Assembly: GCF_003336665.1 (NCBI RefSeq)
Contig: NZ_QPIJ01000002.1
Location: 1-64,000, forward strand
DNA from: Vreelandella rituensis
GTDB lineage: Bacteria > Pseudomonadota > Gammaproteobacteria > Pseudomonadales > Halomonadaceae
Direction of reading: 5' to 3'
Length of the DNA stretch: 64,000 bases
Part shown: positions 16,593 through 25,095 of the stretch, piece by piece
Position numbering within the stretch: position 1 is the first letter of the stretch
Layout of the letters: every line of letters begins with the position of its first letter
Position numbers and translations under genes: made by a program
Notes under the pieces: model-generated
Seen by the model: the letters and a program-made list of their open reading frames with translations, nothing else
The model's database searches: none
Told to the model about the DNA's origin: nothing

Positions 16593-19021
16593 TGGCTGGT
16601 TTTATGATTTCAGACGAAGAGCTCTACGCACTACTTGAAGAAGTGTTTCAACCACGTGAAGATTACTTTTCCATCGAACGGTTACAGCCACTGCTGGTAA
16701 AAACCATCGAGCACTTGGCAACCATTGCCGGCAAGGGCTGGGAAAATCCGGCGCTACTGCAACTGGCAAAGGCCCTCTGCAGTGGTCAGTTACCGTTGGC
16801 ATCACAGCCGGGCAAGGGTGAAAAAGGTATTCGCGGCACCAACCCTGTACATGGCGCATTGTTTAAGCTTACCCAAGAGCAAAGCGAGACGAAAAAGCTT
16901 GATAGCCGTCTATTGCTACTTGCCCACATCATCAACGCTGCGTTTCAGTGGCGCAACGACATGCAGGCTGCTGACTTAAAGGAAAATTTCATAGAACAAC
17001 GTGAAAAGCGCCTTAAACCAACCACTTACCTTAGAAACTTGGAAGCTGCTTGCAAGGTCGTTCGACTGATTGAAGCGGATTGGCTAGATTTTCTCGCGCC
17101 TTTAGATCAGTCGACTGAGGAGCTTCGCAAACGATGCGATGCGCATGCGGTAGACGAGGGAGAGGGCCAGCAACAAGACAACTATATAAAACAATTAGGT
17201 CGATTTTTCGCCTACGCCCTGAACAAACGGCAACCACGTCGCGGGTACCAGGAAGCAACTCACAATTCGTCGGAAAAAACGCCAACCGTTCAGCGCAAGC
17301 GCCGCTTTGACGACGACCTTGATGATAGCTGGAAAGAGACAGCCACCTCGGTCATCACGCTCCCGCCGGACCTTAGTGAACAGGCTGAGAGTGAGCTACG
17401 TACATCAGGGTTATCAACGACAGAGGAACGCCCTACAACAGAGCTTTCGCAGAGCGATCAGCCAATTAAAGCCGCAAAAGGAGATTCCTCTCTGCAAGCG
17501 GTGTTTCGTGCGCGTAGCCAGCAAACATTTCTAGATAAAGCCGCCCAGTTGTTACCCGGGCGCTGGGAGCAGCTCAGCTCTTTCGATCTTTGCCAGTTAA
17601 TGCAGCAACTCAGCCAGCATCCGAAGGCAGCTCAGCGCCGCCAGCTTGGATGCGTGATCGGGCTGCTATTAATGACCGGCCGTAGCTTGGAAAGTGTGCT
17701 AAATGCACAGATCGTCAAGCGCCATAAATGGATTCCCAATGCCATCACGGATCAGTCGATATACGTTCGCCATGGTGACCAATTCTGGGTGTCAGGAATT
17801 TATAGGCCGGAAAATAGTCGCCAGCTGACAGGTGAATGGCCCCATCACATGCGCAAAACGCAAAAACACATGGCCCTTCCCATCGTACCTTTTTGCTGGC
17901 AGCTGATGGGGAATCATGCACACCATATCGCACAAAAAGTCAAAAAACGTTCAGTTTCACTGTTCGCAAACGACGATCGGGCACAACTGGAAAGTGAGCT
18001 GAAGTCGTTACTCACTGAGACCAACCGTAAAACAGGTTCTCGACTGACGGCGCACCGTTTGAGCACACACCTTTTTAATACACTCAACCAGGGAGACGCC
18101 GATTTAACAGCGGCCTGCCTGATCACGGCTCGCGTGCCCTCCTTTGGCCAACAGGCGTCACTTTATTATTACGCCCCAAGCGCGGAGCATCTGACACAAC
18201 GCTATATACATGCGATGGAGACCATCAAGCAACAGTGGCTGGGGACATTCAAGCCAACTACAACCGACCCCTTTGCCCTTTCTCAGCCTCCCTCTCCAAA
18301 TAACCAAGACCATGATGGCAGACCTCGTCATGTTGGATCTCAGCTCGTGCCGAAAACGGCGTATGTGGAAAGGCTCGTGTCGAATATGCTGCAACATATC
18401 AAGCGAGCCGATAAAACCCGTTCATTGCCGCATGCACTGCTAGATTTCCATAATGCCTACACGGCTTACACCATTGCGATGCTAATGTTCTGCACCGGCT
18501 ATCGCAGTATTCGTGATCCATTACCCAGATGGGATCACATCTCCTTATCACGCCGTATGATCGCGATCGCGGATAAAACGGATGACCGACAAAGTCACGC
18601 TCGCTTCTTGCCGCTACCTGACATCATGGTCACACAGCTTCAGTACTATCTACGTCATCGTGACGGGGTTACTGGCCGCTTGCAGCTCTTTCTTCAAGAA
18701 GAGTGGGAAACGCCATTTATGTTCCTCGACCATCATGGCCATCCGAAACAAGTCACTCCCAAGCGCCTACAAGACCAGCTGAACTGGCCGGGCTCACCTC
18801 CGCTTAATATCAATCGCCATTATTTGCATACACAGCTCAAGGAAAGCAGCTGCTGCTCCGAGCTAGTCGATGCCTTTATGGGCCATTGGGATGCCGGACA
18901 AGAGCCTTGGGCCAACTACTCGACGTTCTGCCCCCGCGAATACTGCAATCATATTACGCCGGTGATAGCGCATTTGATGCAGCAACAGGGTTGGAAAGCT
19001 CTGCAGGGGGTTCCACGATGA
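16592..19021 (+). CDS. Large protein with two degenerate tyrosine-recombinase-like domains
   Basis: An 809-aa protein that appears to carry two integrase-like regions. The first (about 330-540) has TGRSLESVL near 366, AHRLSTHLF near 488 and YYYAP near 525. These correspond to the Arg, His and Tyr blocks of tyrosine recombinases but do not match them well. The second (about 600-790) has TGYRSIRD near 636, a KTDDR turn, MGHWDAGQ near 763 and ANYSTF near 775, which look closer to functional. A charged, low-complexity linker lies at about 215-290. The start overlaps gene one (TAATG) and the end overlaps gene three (ATGA). It is probably part of a multi-subunit site-specific recombination complex. 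Confidence 0.65.
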   Translation: MAGFMISDEELYALLEEVFQPREDYFSIERLQPLLVKTIEHLATIAGKGWENPALLQLAKALCSGQLPLASQPGKGEKGIRGTNPVHGALFKLTQEQSETKKLDSRLLLLAHIINAAFQWRNDMQAADLKENFIEQREKRLKPTTYLRNLEAACKVVRLIEADWLDFLAPLDQSTEELRKRCDAHAVDEGEGQQQDNYIKQLGRFFAYALNKRQPRRGYQEATHNSSEKTPTVQRKRRFDDDLDDSWKETATSVITLPPDLSEQAESELRTSGLSTTEERPTTELSQSDQPIKAAKGDSSLQAVFRARSQQTFLDKAAQLLPGRWEQLSSFDLCQLMQQLSQHPKAAQRRQLGCVIGLLLMTGRSLESVLNAQIVKRHKWIPNAITDQSIYVRHGDQFWVSGIYRPENSRQLTGEWPHHMRKTQKHMALPIVPFCWQLMGNHAHHIAQKVKKRSVSLFANDDRAQLESELKSLLTETNRKTGSRLTAHRLSTHLFNTLNQGDADLTAACLITARVPSFGQQASLYYYAPSAEHLTQRYIHAMETIKQQWLGTFKPTTTDPFALSQPPSPNNQDHDGRPRHVGSQLVPKTAYVERLVSNMLQHIKRADKTRSLPHALLDFHNAYTAYTIAMLMFCTGYRSIRDPLPRWDHISLSRRMIAIADKTDDRQSHARFLPLPDIMVTQLQYYLRHRDGVTGRLQLFLQEEWETPFMFLDHHGHPKQVTPKRLQDQLNWPGSPPLNINRHYLHTQLKESSCCSELVDAFMGHWDAGQEPWANYSTFCPREYCNHITPVIAHLMQQQGWKALQGVPR

Positions 19022-22000
19022 ATAATGAGACTATCTGGTCAGGCTGGAAACTGGCGAAGCCCACGAAAATGGCAACCGATGGCCAAGAAACCCGTCGGTA
19101 TCAGCGCACAATGGGCCAATACAAGAGTTTATTGGCCACCCTTGAGACGTTGGACAATCTCGTACCTGGCGCATTGAATGGACAACACGGACTTGCTTTC
19201 CCAGACGAGGCAATCACTGGCGTATTTGAAGAGCTTCACCGAACAGCCTCACCCAAAGCGCTGAAAATTGCCCACAATTTGCTGGTGAAAGGACTAGAAC
19301 GTGGCCATGCAAAACTGAAATGGCACGTGACGATTCCGAGTCCATTGGTCACTGTCACCCGCAAGCCCCCGACGGTGACGACCCATTCTTTCAGCGAATT
19401 GCATCCTTGGGACGATCTGGTGGAAGCCCATGAGGCAATGCCAAATTCTAAAGGGTTCAACGGCGATGCCCTGCATAAATGGCTTACGGGGCGGTGGCTC
19501 TTTCAGTTAATCCGTGAAGGCGCCTTAATGAACAGGCACGGCCTTGAGCAGATACCTGACGCTTTCGAGCGAGGCATCACCTTTTTCCCAGGCTCAGGAT
19601 TTCTAACATTAGAGGAATGTATTCAGTCGTCAAACAAGGAGGATAAGGACGAAAAGGATGAGGGCGAAGAGAAAGATGGCGAGACGTCTGCTGACGACTC
19701 ATCCTCTACGTCAACATTGGTACCTTCAATCGAAAAAGAGCAGCGCTTTCGCTACCGGCGGTTGTTCCTGAGTCCGGTTAGCCAGTTGCTTCTCCTCAAC
19801 ACCTATCAAGCAATAGGCAAAGCGTGGCCGCGGACCGCTTCCAAAAGTATCGTGCCCGTCGAGCAGTGCCTGATGTTTTATGTCAAAAATATCGCCGATG
19901 ATGCACCGCCAGCGAGCTTCTCAGCCCTTCTATCAATGGCAAAAACATCGGCAGCACTGGAAATGTCGCCCTTGCTCACCCACTACGCGAGCAAAGCCGA
20001 TATTTCGCTATCGCTGCGTCCGTCATCGTGGCAGCGTCTACTTCAACGAAAGGTGTTAACCGCTACCTCAGTAAAGACCGATGACGATGAAGTCTACCTG
20101 GACTTCCAAGCACCCAATCAAACTCGCACTACCGTTTCCGACCAACTAAAACAGCTTCGTCAGTTGCAGCGCTGTTTCTCGGCTTCTTTAGTAGGCCAAA
20201 CAGGCAGGCACGAGGCAACTAACAATATTGAGGCATTTCTTGTCGTCTCAAACAATAACGGTGCAATGGTGACGCTATTGGCAAAATGGTGTCAAAAATT
20301 GATGCAAAAAGGCGGGCGCGTTAAATCCAAGCTCGTCGCCCGATCTGCTGCTACGTATTTATCGACCATAGCACGCCCGCTCGTCGCCCATAGCCAAGAG
20401 TTTGGAGATATACAGTCAGCAAGTGCCGATGAGTGGCAAGCCCTTTATGACAACGTCTTGAACAGTGCCAAATCACCTGGCATGCGGGCGAAGATGCAAA
20501 ACCGTCTCAGTGATTTTCACCATTTCCTGGTCGACACCCTTGCGCTTCCGAACATCGACTTTGAGTACATAGGAGGGACAAAGCAACGCGTTGATGTAAA
20601 CATCATCACCCCAGCTGAGTTTCACCGAGCCATGACGCTGATTGAGAAATCAGATCAGCCTGCGCGCTTTCGCACCATGCAGAAACTAGCGCTAATACTC
20701 GGGTATCGCCTCGGGCTGCGCCGCAGTGAGAGTGCCTCGTTACTGATACGTGATATCGCTTACCTTCCTGACCACGACGAAGTTCAGGGCGAAGTGATCA
20801 TCCGTGCCAATCAGTACCGTCGCGGCAAAAGCTATTCGGCAACGCGACGGCTGCCGCTATGGCTGTTGATGCCCGAAGAACGCAAATCACTCATTCAGTG
20901 GACACAACAGCGGCGGGGTGAGGCCACTACTCAGGCCGTCGAAAAACAACTACTCTTTTGCCGCAGCGGGAGCGGCTACCTGCTGCTGGATGATAAAGAG
21001 CTATTTCGTCCCATACAGACTGCCCTAAAAACCGTAAGCGGTGACGATTCACTCCGCTATCACCACCTGCGCCACAGCTTTGTGACCTTTACGCTATTGC
21101 GCTTGTTGGAGCAGGCACCCGGCGAACTACTGCCACGCGCGTGGATACTCGACGATAATAGAAATGTAGCGATGCCAAACGCTGACGCCGACATTTCGGC
21201 CTTGGCCGGTCTTGCGCCCCAAGGCCGGCCATCGCGCAAACGGCTGTGGCAACTCGCACTATGGGCAGGGCATGCCAGCCCCGATGAAACACTCAGCTCG
21301 TATACGCACTTGTTGGACTGGGCGTTAGGCCAAGCACTGCGTGAGCGCTTCAACCCGATGCTCAGTATCGACACGCAATTCGCGCTACTTAACCTACCTT
21401 CTAAAACGGCGCTCAGTAGCTGGCGTAACCGTTGCGGGCTAAAAGGCCAGACTCAAGCCAGTGAATTGTTGCAATACCTGAAAGATGATTGGCAGAACTA
21501 CCTTGCGGCTGACCTTTTTGAAAAAGAGTGGCACTCCTACCAGGCGCCCACACATAATCCACTCGATAACCCGCTGGAAGCCGCTTTCGACTGGCCCGAA
21601 GCCACGACGATTTATCAAAGCATGCGGCTAGTCGAGCAACAAGAAATCTGCGACGTACCGTTTGTTGATGCTATTCACCAGGCAGCCAGGCGGTTCGTCC
21701 TCGACCCTGAGCAGCTTCATCTCTTGATAGAAAATGGTGAAGCGCTGATGCAACGCAAAACGCGACGCAGCAATCAGCAATTTAGTCGTGAAGACAACCG
21801 CAATGACCGCTTACGTCGTGTTGCCTCAAAAAGCATTTACATGCCCGAGCTTCGTCGGTGCATGGCACCGCCTATCAAGCCGCCGGTATTGAGGGAAGCC
21901 GGGCAGTTTTTTCACCGGTTGCTCGACTGGCATCAGTCACAACCCGTTATCGCTGAAGAGAGCCTTATTACCTTACGTAAGCACATGCAGCGCAGCATCG

Positions 22001-22335
22001 GGCATATCGTGCTTCCCGATGCAAAGGCGATCAATCGAGTTCGTGAACTCTTACGACCGCTGCGTTGTTTTCAGCATGTTTATCTCGTTGTGGAAGTCGA
22101 GGCCACGGCAAAGGAGAAGAGAATTAAACAGCATTGGTCTAAAGCGACCGACATTCCTCATAAACGCATCAATTTAATGCCAACGCCCACCCCCTCAGGT
22201 CGCACGCGGCATTGGTACGGCAATGCCAACCTAAAAATCACTCGCGGCAACTACAAGGACACACAGCAACCCCTTTGGGAAGCTGTGCGCTTCGCGGCAT
22301 TTATGGCGATCCTTGTATTGGGATTGGATAAGTGA
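19018..22335 (+). CDS. Large tyrosine recombinase (integrase), third module gene
   Basis: An 1,105-aa protein from the ATG at 19018, overlapping the previous stop as ATGA. The open frame upstream to 18886 lies within the preceding gene and is not used. A complete tyrosine-recombinase catalytic set is visible in the middle: GLRRSE near 566 (Arg I), a lysine-bearing strand near 605 (RRGKSYSATRR), HHLRHS near 681 (His-x-x-Arg), GHASPDE near 751 and SYTHLL near 761 (Tyr nucleophile). The N-terminal 450 residues and C-terminal 330 residues are unusually long for an integrase. An acidic run lies near residues 208-225. Large recombinases in overlapping sets occur on gammaproteobacterial islands rich in defence genes. 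Confidence 0.8.
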   Translation: MNNETIWSGWKLAKPTKMATDGQETRRYQRTMGQYKSLLATLETLDNLVPGALNGQHGLAFPDEAITGVFEELHRTASPKALKIAHNLLVKGLERGHAKLKWHVTIPSPLVTVTRKPPTVTTHSFSELHPWDDLVEAHEAMPNSKGFNGDALHKWLTGRWLFQLIREGALMNRHGLEQIPDAFERGITFFPGSGFLTLEECIQSSNKEDKDEKDEGEEKDGETSADDSSSTSTLVPSIEKEQRFRYRRLFLSPVSQLLLLNTYQAIGKAWPRTASKSIVPVEQCLMFYVKNIADDAPPASFSALLSMAKTSAALEMSPLLTHYASKADISLSLRPSSWQRLLQRKVLTATSVKTDDDEVYLDFQAPNQTRTTVSDQLKQLRQLQRCFSASLVGQTGRHEATNNIEAFLVVSNNNGAMVTLLAKWCQKLMQKGGRVKSKLVARSAATYLSTIARPLVAHSQEFGDIQSASADEWQALYDNVLNSAKSPGMRAKMQNRLSDFHHFLVDTLALPNIDFEYIGGTKQRVDVNIITPAEFHRAMTLIEKSDQPARFRTMQKLALILGYRLGLRRSESASLLIRDIAYLPDHDEVQGEVIIRANQYRRGKSYSATRRLPLWLLMPEERKSLIQWTQQRRGEATTQAVEKQLLFCRSGSGYLLLDDKELFRPIQTALKTVSGDDSLRYHHLRHSFVTFTLLRLLEQAPGELLPRAWILDDNRNVAMPNADADISALAGLAPQGRPSRKRLWQLALWAGHASPDETLSSYTHLLDWALGQALRERFNPMLSIDTQFALLNLPSKTALSSWRNRCGLKGQTQASELLQYLKDDWQNYLAADLFEKEWHSYQAPTHNPLDNPLEAAFDWPEATTIYQSMRLVEQQEICDVPFVDAIHQAARRFVLDPEQLHLLIENGEALMQRKTRRSNQQFSREDNRNDRLRRVASKSIYMPELRRCMAPPIKPPVLREAGQFFHRLLDWHQSQPVIAEESLITLRKHMQRSIGHIVLPDAKAINRVRELLRPLRCFQHVYLVVEVEATAKEKRIKQHWSKATDIPHKRINLMPTPTPSGRTRHWYGNANLKITRGNYKDTQQPLWEAVRFAAFMAILVLGLDK

Positions 22336-22363
22336 CGACAAGGCGTCAGATATAATCATCCCA

Positions 22364-22408
22364 CCATAAAAACTATCCCCACCGCCTTGCTTAAAGGGGG
22401 TGGGGATA
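22364..22408 (-). terminator. Hairpin terminator after integrase operon
   Basis: TATCCCCACC (22374-22383) and GGTGGGGATA (22399-22408) are perfect 10-bp inverted copies. On the minus strand the stem is followed by GTTTTTATGG, so it ends the leftward operon of int and the two small genes. It may also stop the rightward recombinase operon. Confidence 0.75.
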
Positions 22409-22433
22409 AGTTGATAATGGTAGTCCCACTGAA

Positions 22434-22718
22434 CTAGCCGCTCAGCACCTCATAGGCTTTGATGAAGCAGAGTTTCTGACTGACGAAGTTGGCCCAGCGT
22501 ACCGTTACCTGAAGACGCTGGCCCATTTTCGGAATCCCCGCTTCAGCCACATTGCGGTCGGTCAAGAAGACACGGAGATTGCCCTTCGGGCCGATCAGGT
22601 AGAGCGACCAGACTTGGTGCTGCATTAGCCATTCGGGGCCTTCGACACCGGCGACGTACAGCTCTACTTCGAACTGAAGGCCGGCCTTTTGGGCAGATGG
22701 TTGTTGTTTTACTGCCAT
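22434..22718 (-). CDS. Hypothetical protein downstream of integrase
   Basis: A 94-aa protein beginning MAVKQQPSAQKAG at 22718 with GGAGG seven bases upstream. The rest is strand-rich (FEVELYVAGVEG, VWSLYLIGPKGNLRVFLTD, LQVTVRWANFVSQ), like a small beta-barrel fold. I do not recognise a family. It overlaps the stop of the preceding small gene, so both are in the int operon and are probably element-specific accessory functions. Confidence 0.6.
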   Translation of the reverse strand: MAVKQQPSAQKAGLQFEVELYVAGVEGPEWLMQHQVWSLYLIGPKGNLRVFLTDRNVAEAGIPKMGQRLQVTVRWANFVSQKLCFIKAYEVLSG

Positions 22719-23029
22719 GCCTGATCCTCCCACGCCCACAAGGTGCGTTCTAATTCGGCCAGCAAAAGCGGAATCGCACGCCGGTTAGCCATCAGGCCTA
22801 ATTGCTTCAGCATCATCCCCACCCATGTCACCAAGGCTTCAAGGTTATTTGCTTCATCTCCATTGCCTAACCACATTACCAGTGCCGTGCCATTGGCTAA
22901 GTTGGTAGCCGCTGCGAGTGACTCCGCCAAACGACGCTCAACACGGCACCGAGCCTGGCGTTCAAATGTCAGCCTCACAGATTCGCGTGCCTGCTCGGGG
23001 GTCATTATCAGATTATCGAGTGTTTTCAC
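22709..23029 (-). CDS. Hypothetical helical protein in integrase operon
   Basis: A 106-aa, mostly helical product (PEQARESVRLTFERQARCRVERR, LEALVTWVGMMLKQLGL). It starts at a GTG (23029) with a strong AAGGAG seven bases upstream. It lies 10 bp after the integrase stop and overlaps the following gene. I do not recognise a function. A small element-encoded accessory protein is the most that can be said. Confidence 0.6.
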   Translation of the reverse strand: MKTLDNLIMTPEQARESVRLTFERQARCRVERRLAESLAAATNLANGTALVMWLGNGDEANNLEALVTWVGMMLKQLGLMANRRAIPLLLAELERTLWAWEDQAWQ

Positions 23030-23039
23030 TGGGTTCTCC

Positions 23040-24203
23040 TTAGGCGCGCTGAGCTTCTAGCATTTTTTCAAAGGCGGAGCCGTCTTGGCGGGTGAGATTC
23101 GGGACATAGCGCGAATAGACACGAAAGAGCATTTCCGTGGTGGTATGTCCCATTTGCCGTGCGATCCACTCGGGGTTCTCACCTGCCGCCAGCCATAACG
23201 TGGCGGCGGTGTGGCGCGTCTGATAAGGCCGGCGCTTACGCAGATCAAGCTCTTCAAGCAGCGGGTACCACACGCGTTTGGTGACGTTATGGTGAGAAAG
23301 AGAGGTTCCTTTACCTGTGGTGAATACGTAGCCGCTCTTTCCCGTCACTTCTCGCTGGGCTTTCAAGGCTTCGTAGACCGGCTTGGCCATGTCGATACTG
23401 CGGAAGGAGCCGTCTGTTTTGGTAGGCACCAATTTCCCGTTAACCAGCGACTGGTACACCAAAATTTGACGCCGAGAGAAATCCACGTGCTCCCAAGTCA
23501 GGCCATCGATTTCACCCGTACGCATGCCAGTGAAAAACCGCACGCTGTAGTAGTTGTGAAAATCAGGCCGCACACTGTCGATAATGAGTTGCACTTCCTC
23601 CAACGTGAACGGTTCCACATCGGTGCGCGGCACTTTGAGTGATTTAATCCCCCGGTAGGGTGAGCTAAACTCGTAGCGGTCGGCGGCTTCATTCAGCATC
23701 ATGCGCAATGGCGTCATGATGTGGTTGATACGGCTAGCAGAGAGTTTCTTGCCGCTTCGGGTATTCACTTTGGCGAGGGAAGCCCGGAACTCAAGAATCT
23801 CTGCACGGGTGATGCTGCCGACCTCTTTCTTGCCTAATGCCGGCAAGATGTGGCAATCCAAACACCCCTGCACCGTTACAATTTGCGACTCACGCCATTC
23901 GATTTCCTTCTCTGCGAACCACGTTTCTGAAAACTGGATGAGTAGAGGCGTTGCCCGATAGCCGCCTGCAGCCGTCAACGCCCGCTTGCTCAAAGTCTGT
24001 ACCCGTGGGCTCTCCGGAAAGTAGCGCCCGTAATCAAACGAGCCCAGCGTGATCTCTGCTTCGATCTTCTCCAGAATCCGTTGCAGCTTTTTACGATTAG
24101 CGGGTGTGTCGTCCAGCGCGGTTTGTTCACGGCAGCGCTTGCCCAAGTAACGAAAATCAAAGTACAGCTTGTCGGTTTCTTTGCGTGCGGCAACTTTACC
24201 CAT
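23040..24203 (-). CDS. int: Phage-type tyrosine integrase
   Basis: A 387-aa site-specific recombinase starting at the ATG at 24203, with GGAGG eight bases upstream. A longer open frame to 24311 overlaps the excisionase gene in another frame and is not needed. The N-terminus (KLYFDFRYLGKRCREQTAL) is the arm-binding type typical of phage and island integrases. A SAM-like core-binding region follows (about 105-190), then the catalytic domain: FFTGMRTGEIDGL (Arg), TKTDGSFR (Lys), YQTRHTAAT (Arg, with Tyr instead of the usual first His), MGHTTTEM (His) and VYSRY (Tyr). Tyr in the H-x-x-R position is common in this subgroup. It should insert and excise the element. The partner att sites are not proven. 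Confidence 0.9.
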   Translation of the reverse strand: MGKVAARKETDKLYFDFRYLGKRCREQTALDDTPANRKKLQRILEKIEAEITLGSFDYGRYFPESPRVQTLSKRALTAAGGYRATPLLIQFSETWFAEKEIEWRESQIVTVQGCLDCHILPALGKKEVGSITRAEILEFRASLAKVNTRSGKKLSASRINHIMTPLRMMLNEAADRYEFSSPYRGIKSLKVPRTDVEPFTLEEVQLIIDSVRPDFHNYYSVRFFTGMRTGEIDGLTWEHVDFSRRQILVYQSLVNGKLVPTKTDGSFRSIDMAKPVYEALKAQREVTGKSGYVFTTGKGTSLSHHNVTKRVWYPLLEELDLRKRRPYQTRHTAATLWLAAGENPEWIARQMGHTTTEMLFRVYSRYVPNLTRQDGSAFEKMLEAQRA

Positions 24204-24432
24204 GGCACACACCTCCCCCAGCCATCGGTACGCCGATGCTCTCCTCTTTGGAGTGCAGCTGCATATCGCGCTCGATAGGCTCCCACAGGTACAGAATCTT
24301 GCGGCCGCCAAACGGGCGGATGTAGTGGATGCCTTCCAGCAACACGTTGTCCTTCAAACGTTCACGAATGGTCCGTGCGTCGTACTTGATACGCTCGGCT
24401 AACTCAGCTGTTGTTAAGTAGTGCATAGACAT
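24196..24432 (-). CDS. Excisionase/AlpA-like DNA-binding protein
   Basis: A 78-aa winged-helix protein: YLTTAELAERIKYDARTIRERLKD is a MerR/AlpA-type helix-turn-helix, followed by a GIHYIRPFGGRKILYLWE wing. It sits directly upstream of int with an 8-bp overlap, the standard place for a recombination directionality factor. A divergent regulatory region separates it from the Xre genes. The C-terminal tail is glycine-rich because it reads through the int ribosome binding site. Confidence 0.8.
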   Translation of the reverse strand: MSMHYLTTAELAERIKYDARTIRERLKDNVLLEGIHYIRPFGGRKILYLWEPIERDMQLHSKEESIGVPMAGGGVCHG

Positions 24433-24453
24433 CTTATGAATCCTAAAGTGGAT

Positions 24454-24477
24454 TTATGTAGACTACACGCTACATAA
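24454..24477. promoter_or_regulatory. Operator palindrome between xis/int and Xre genes
   Basis: TTATGTAG (24454-24461) and CTACATAA (24470-24477) are perfect inverted copies eight bases apart. Further TGTAG/CTACA half sites lie between and just right of them. The site is in the divergent intergenic region, so it is probably bound by one of the two small Xre proteins encoded to the right. Confidence 0.6.
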
Positions 24478-24586
24478 TAAGACCTTAAAAGAGGATGTCA
24501 AGCAGCTTTTGTAGCGTTTGCTCAACATAAGATGCGAGAACCCAAAATATTTGATAGGATGCGGCCAATTGAAAAAGGCAACCTCC

Positions 24587-24832
24587 ATGATTCGATTTCG
24601 TTTAAAAGAGCTACTTGCTGAGAAAGGGTTTCAAGAAAATCGGCGGGTTACCCTTGATGAAGTGTCACAGGCGACTGGCATCCACCGCACGACACTGTCG
24701 AAGATCGCTAATCAGCGCGGCTATAACACCGGTACGGAAAATGTAGACCGGCTCTGTGAATATTTTGGCTGCAAGGTCGAAGATGTCATCGAATATGTCC
24801 CCATGCCCGATGCGCCACAATCATCCGATTAA
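24587..24832 (+). CDS. Xre-family transcriptional regulator
   Basis: An 81-aa Cro/CI-type protein beginning MIRFRLKELLAEKGF at 24587. The open frame extends upstream to 24518, but those residues do not resemble the family. The helix-turn-helix is TLDEVSQATGIHRTTLSKIANQ, followed by the YFGCKVEDVIEYVP end typical of short YozG-like regulators. It is divergent from xis-int and next to a second regulator of the same type. Confidence 0.8.
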   Translation: MIRFRLKELLAEKGFQENRRVTLDEVSQATGIHRTTLSKIANQRGYNTGTENVDRLCEYFGCKVEDVIEYVPMPDAPQSSD

Positions 24833-24853
24833 GCTAACGTCCTGGGAAGGTTC

Positions 24854-25075
24854 ATGCTCAAATGTCATCTATCCCGAATCATGGGAGAGAGAAAGCTGAA
24901 AATCGTCGATGTGGCCCGTGATACCGGCATCAACCGGGGAACCATCACGCGGCTATATCACGAGACGGCGAGCCGCGTAGAACTTGAGGTAGTCGAGGAA
25001 TTGTGTCGATATTTTGACTGCCAAGTGGGAGATATCTTTGAGTATCAGCCTAATGGCACCAATAAATCATTGTGA
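24854..25075 (+). CDS. Second small Xre-family regulator
   Basis: A 73-aa protein with the same architecture as its neighbour: KIVDVARDTGINRGTITRLY helix-turn-helix, then YFDCQVGDIFEYQP. The two are paralogues by pattern and 21 bp apart, so they likely come from one transcript. They are candidates for repressor and anti-repressor of the integrase module. This is inference from position. Confidence 0.8.
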   Translation: MLKCHLSRIMGERKLKIVDVARDTGINRGTITRLYHETASRVELEVVEELCRYFDCQVGDIFEYQPNGTNKSL

Positions 25076-25095
25076 GGGTTAAGCAACCCTTGACA

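Noticed and set aside
18886-19017. Longer N-terminus for the 1,105-aa recombinase
   Set aside because: It lies entirely within the coding end of the preceding gene, and the ATGA overlap at 19018 matches the coupling of the first two genes.
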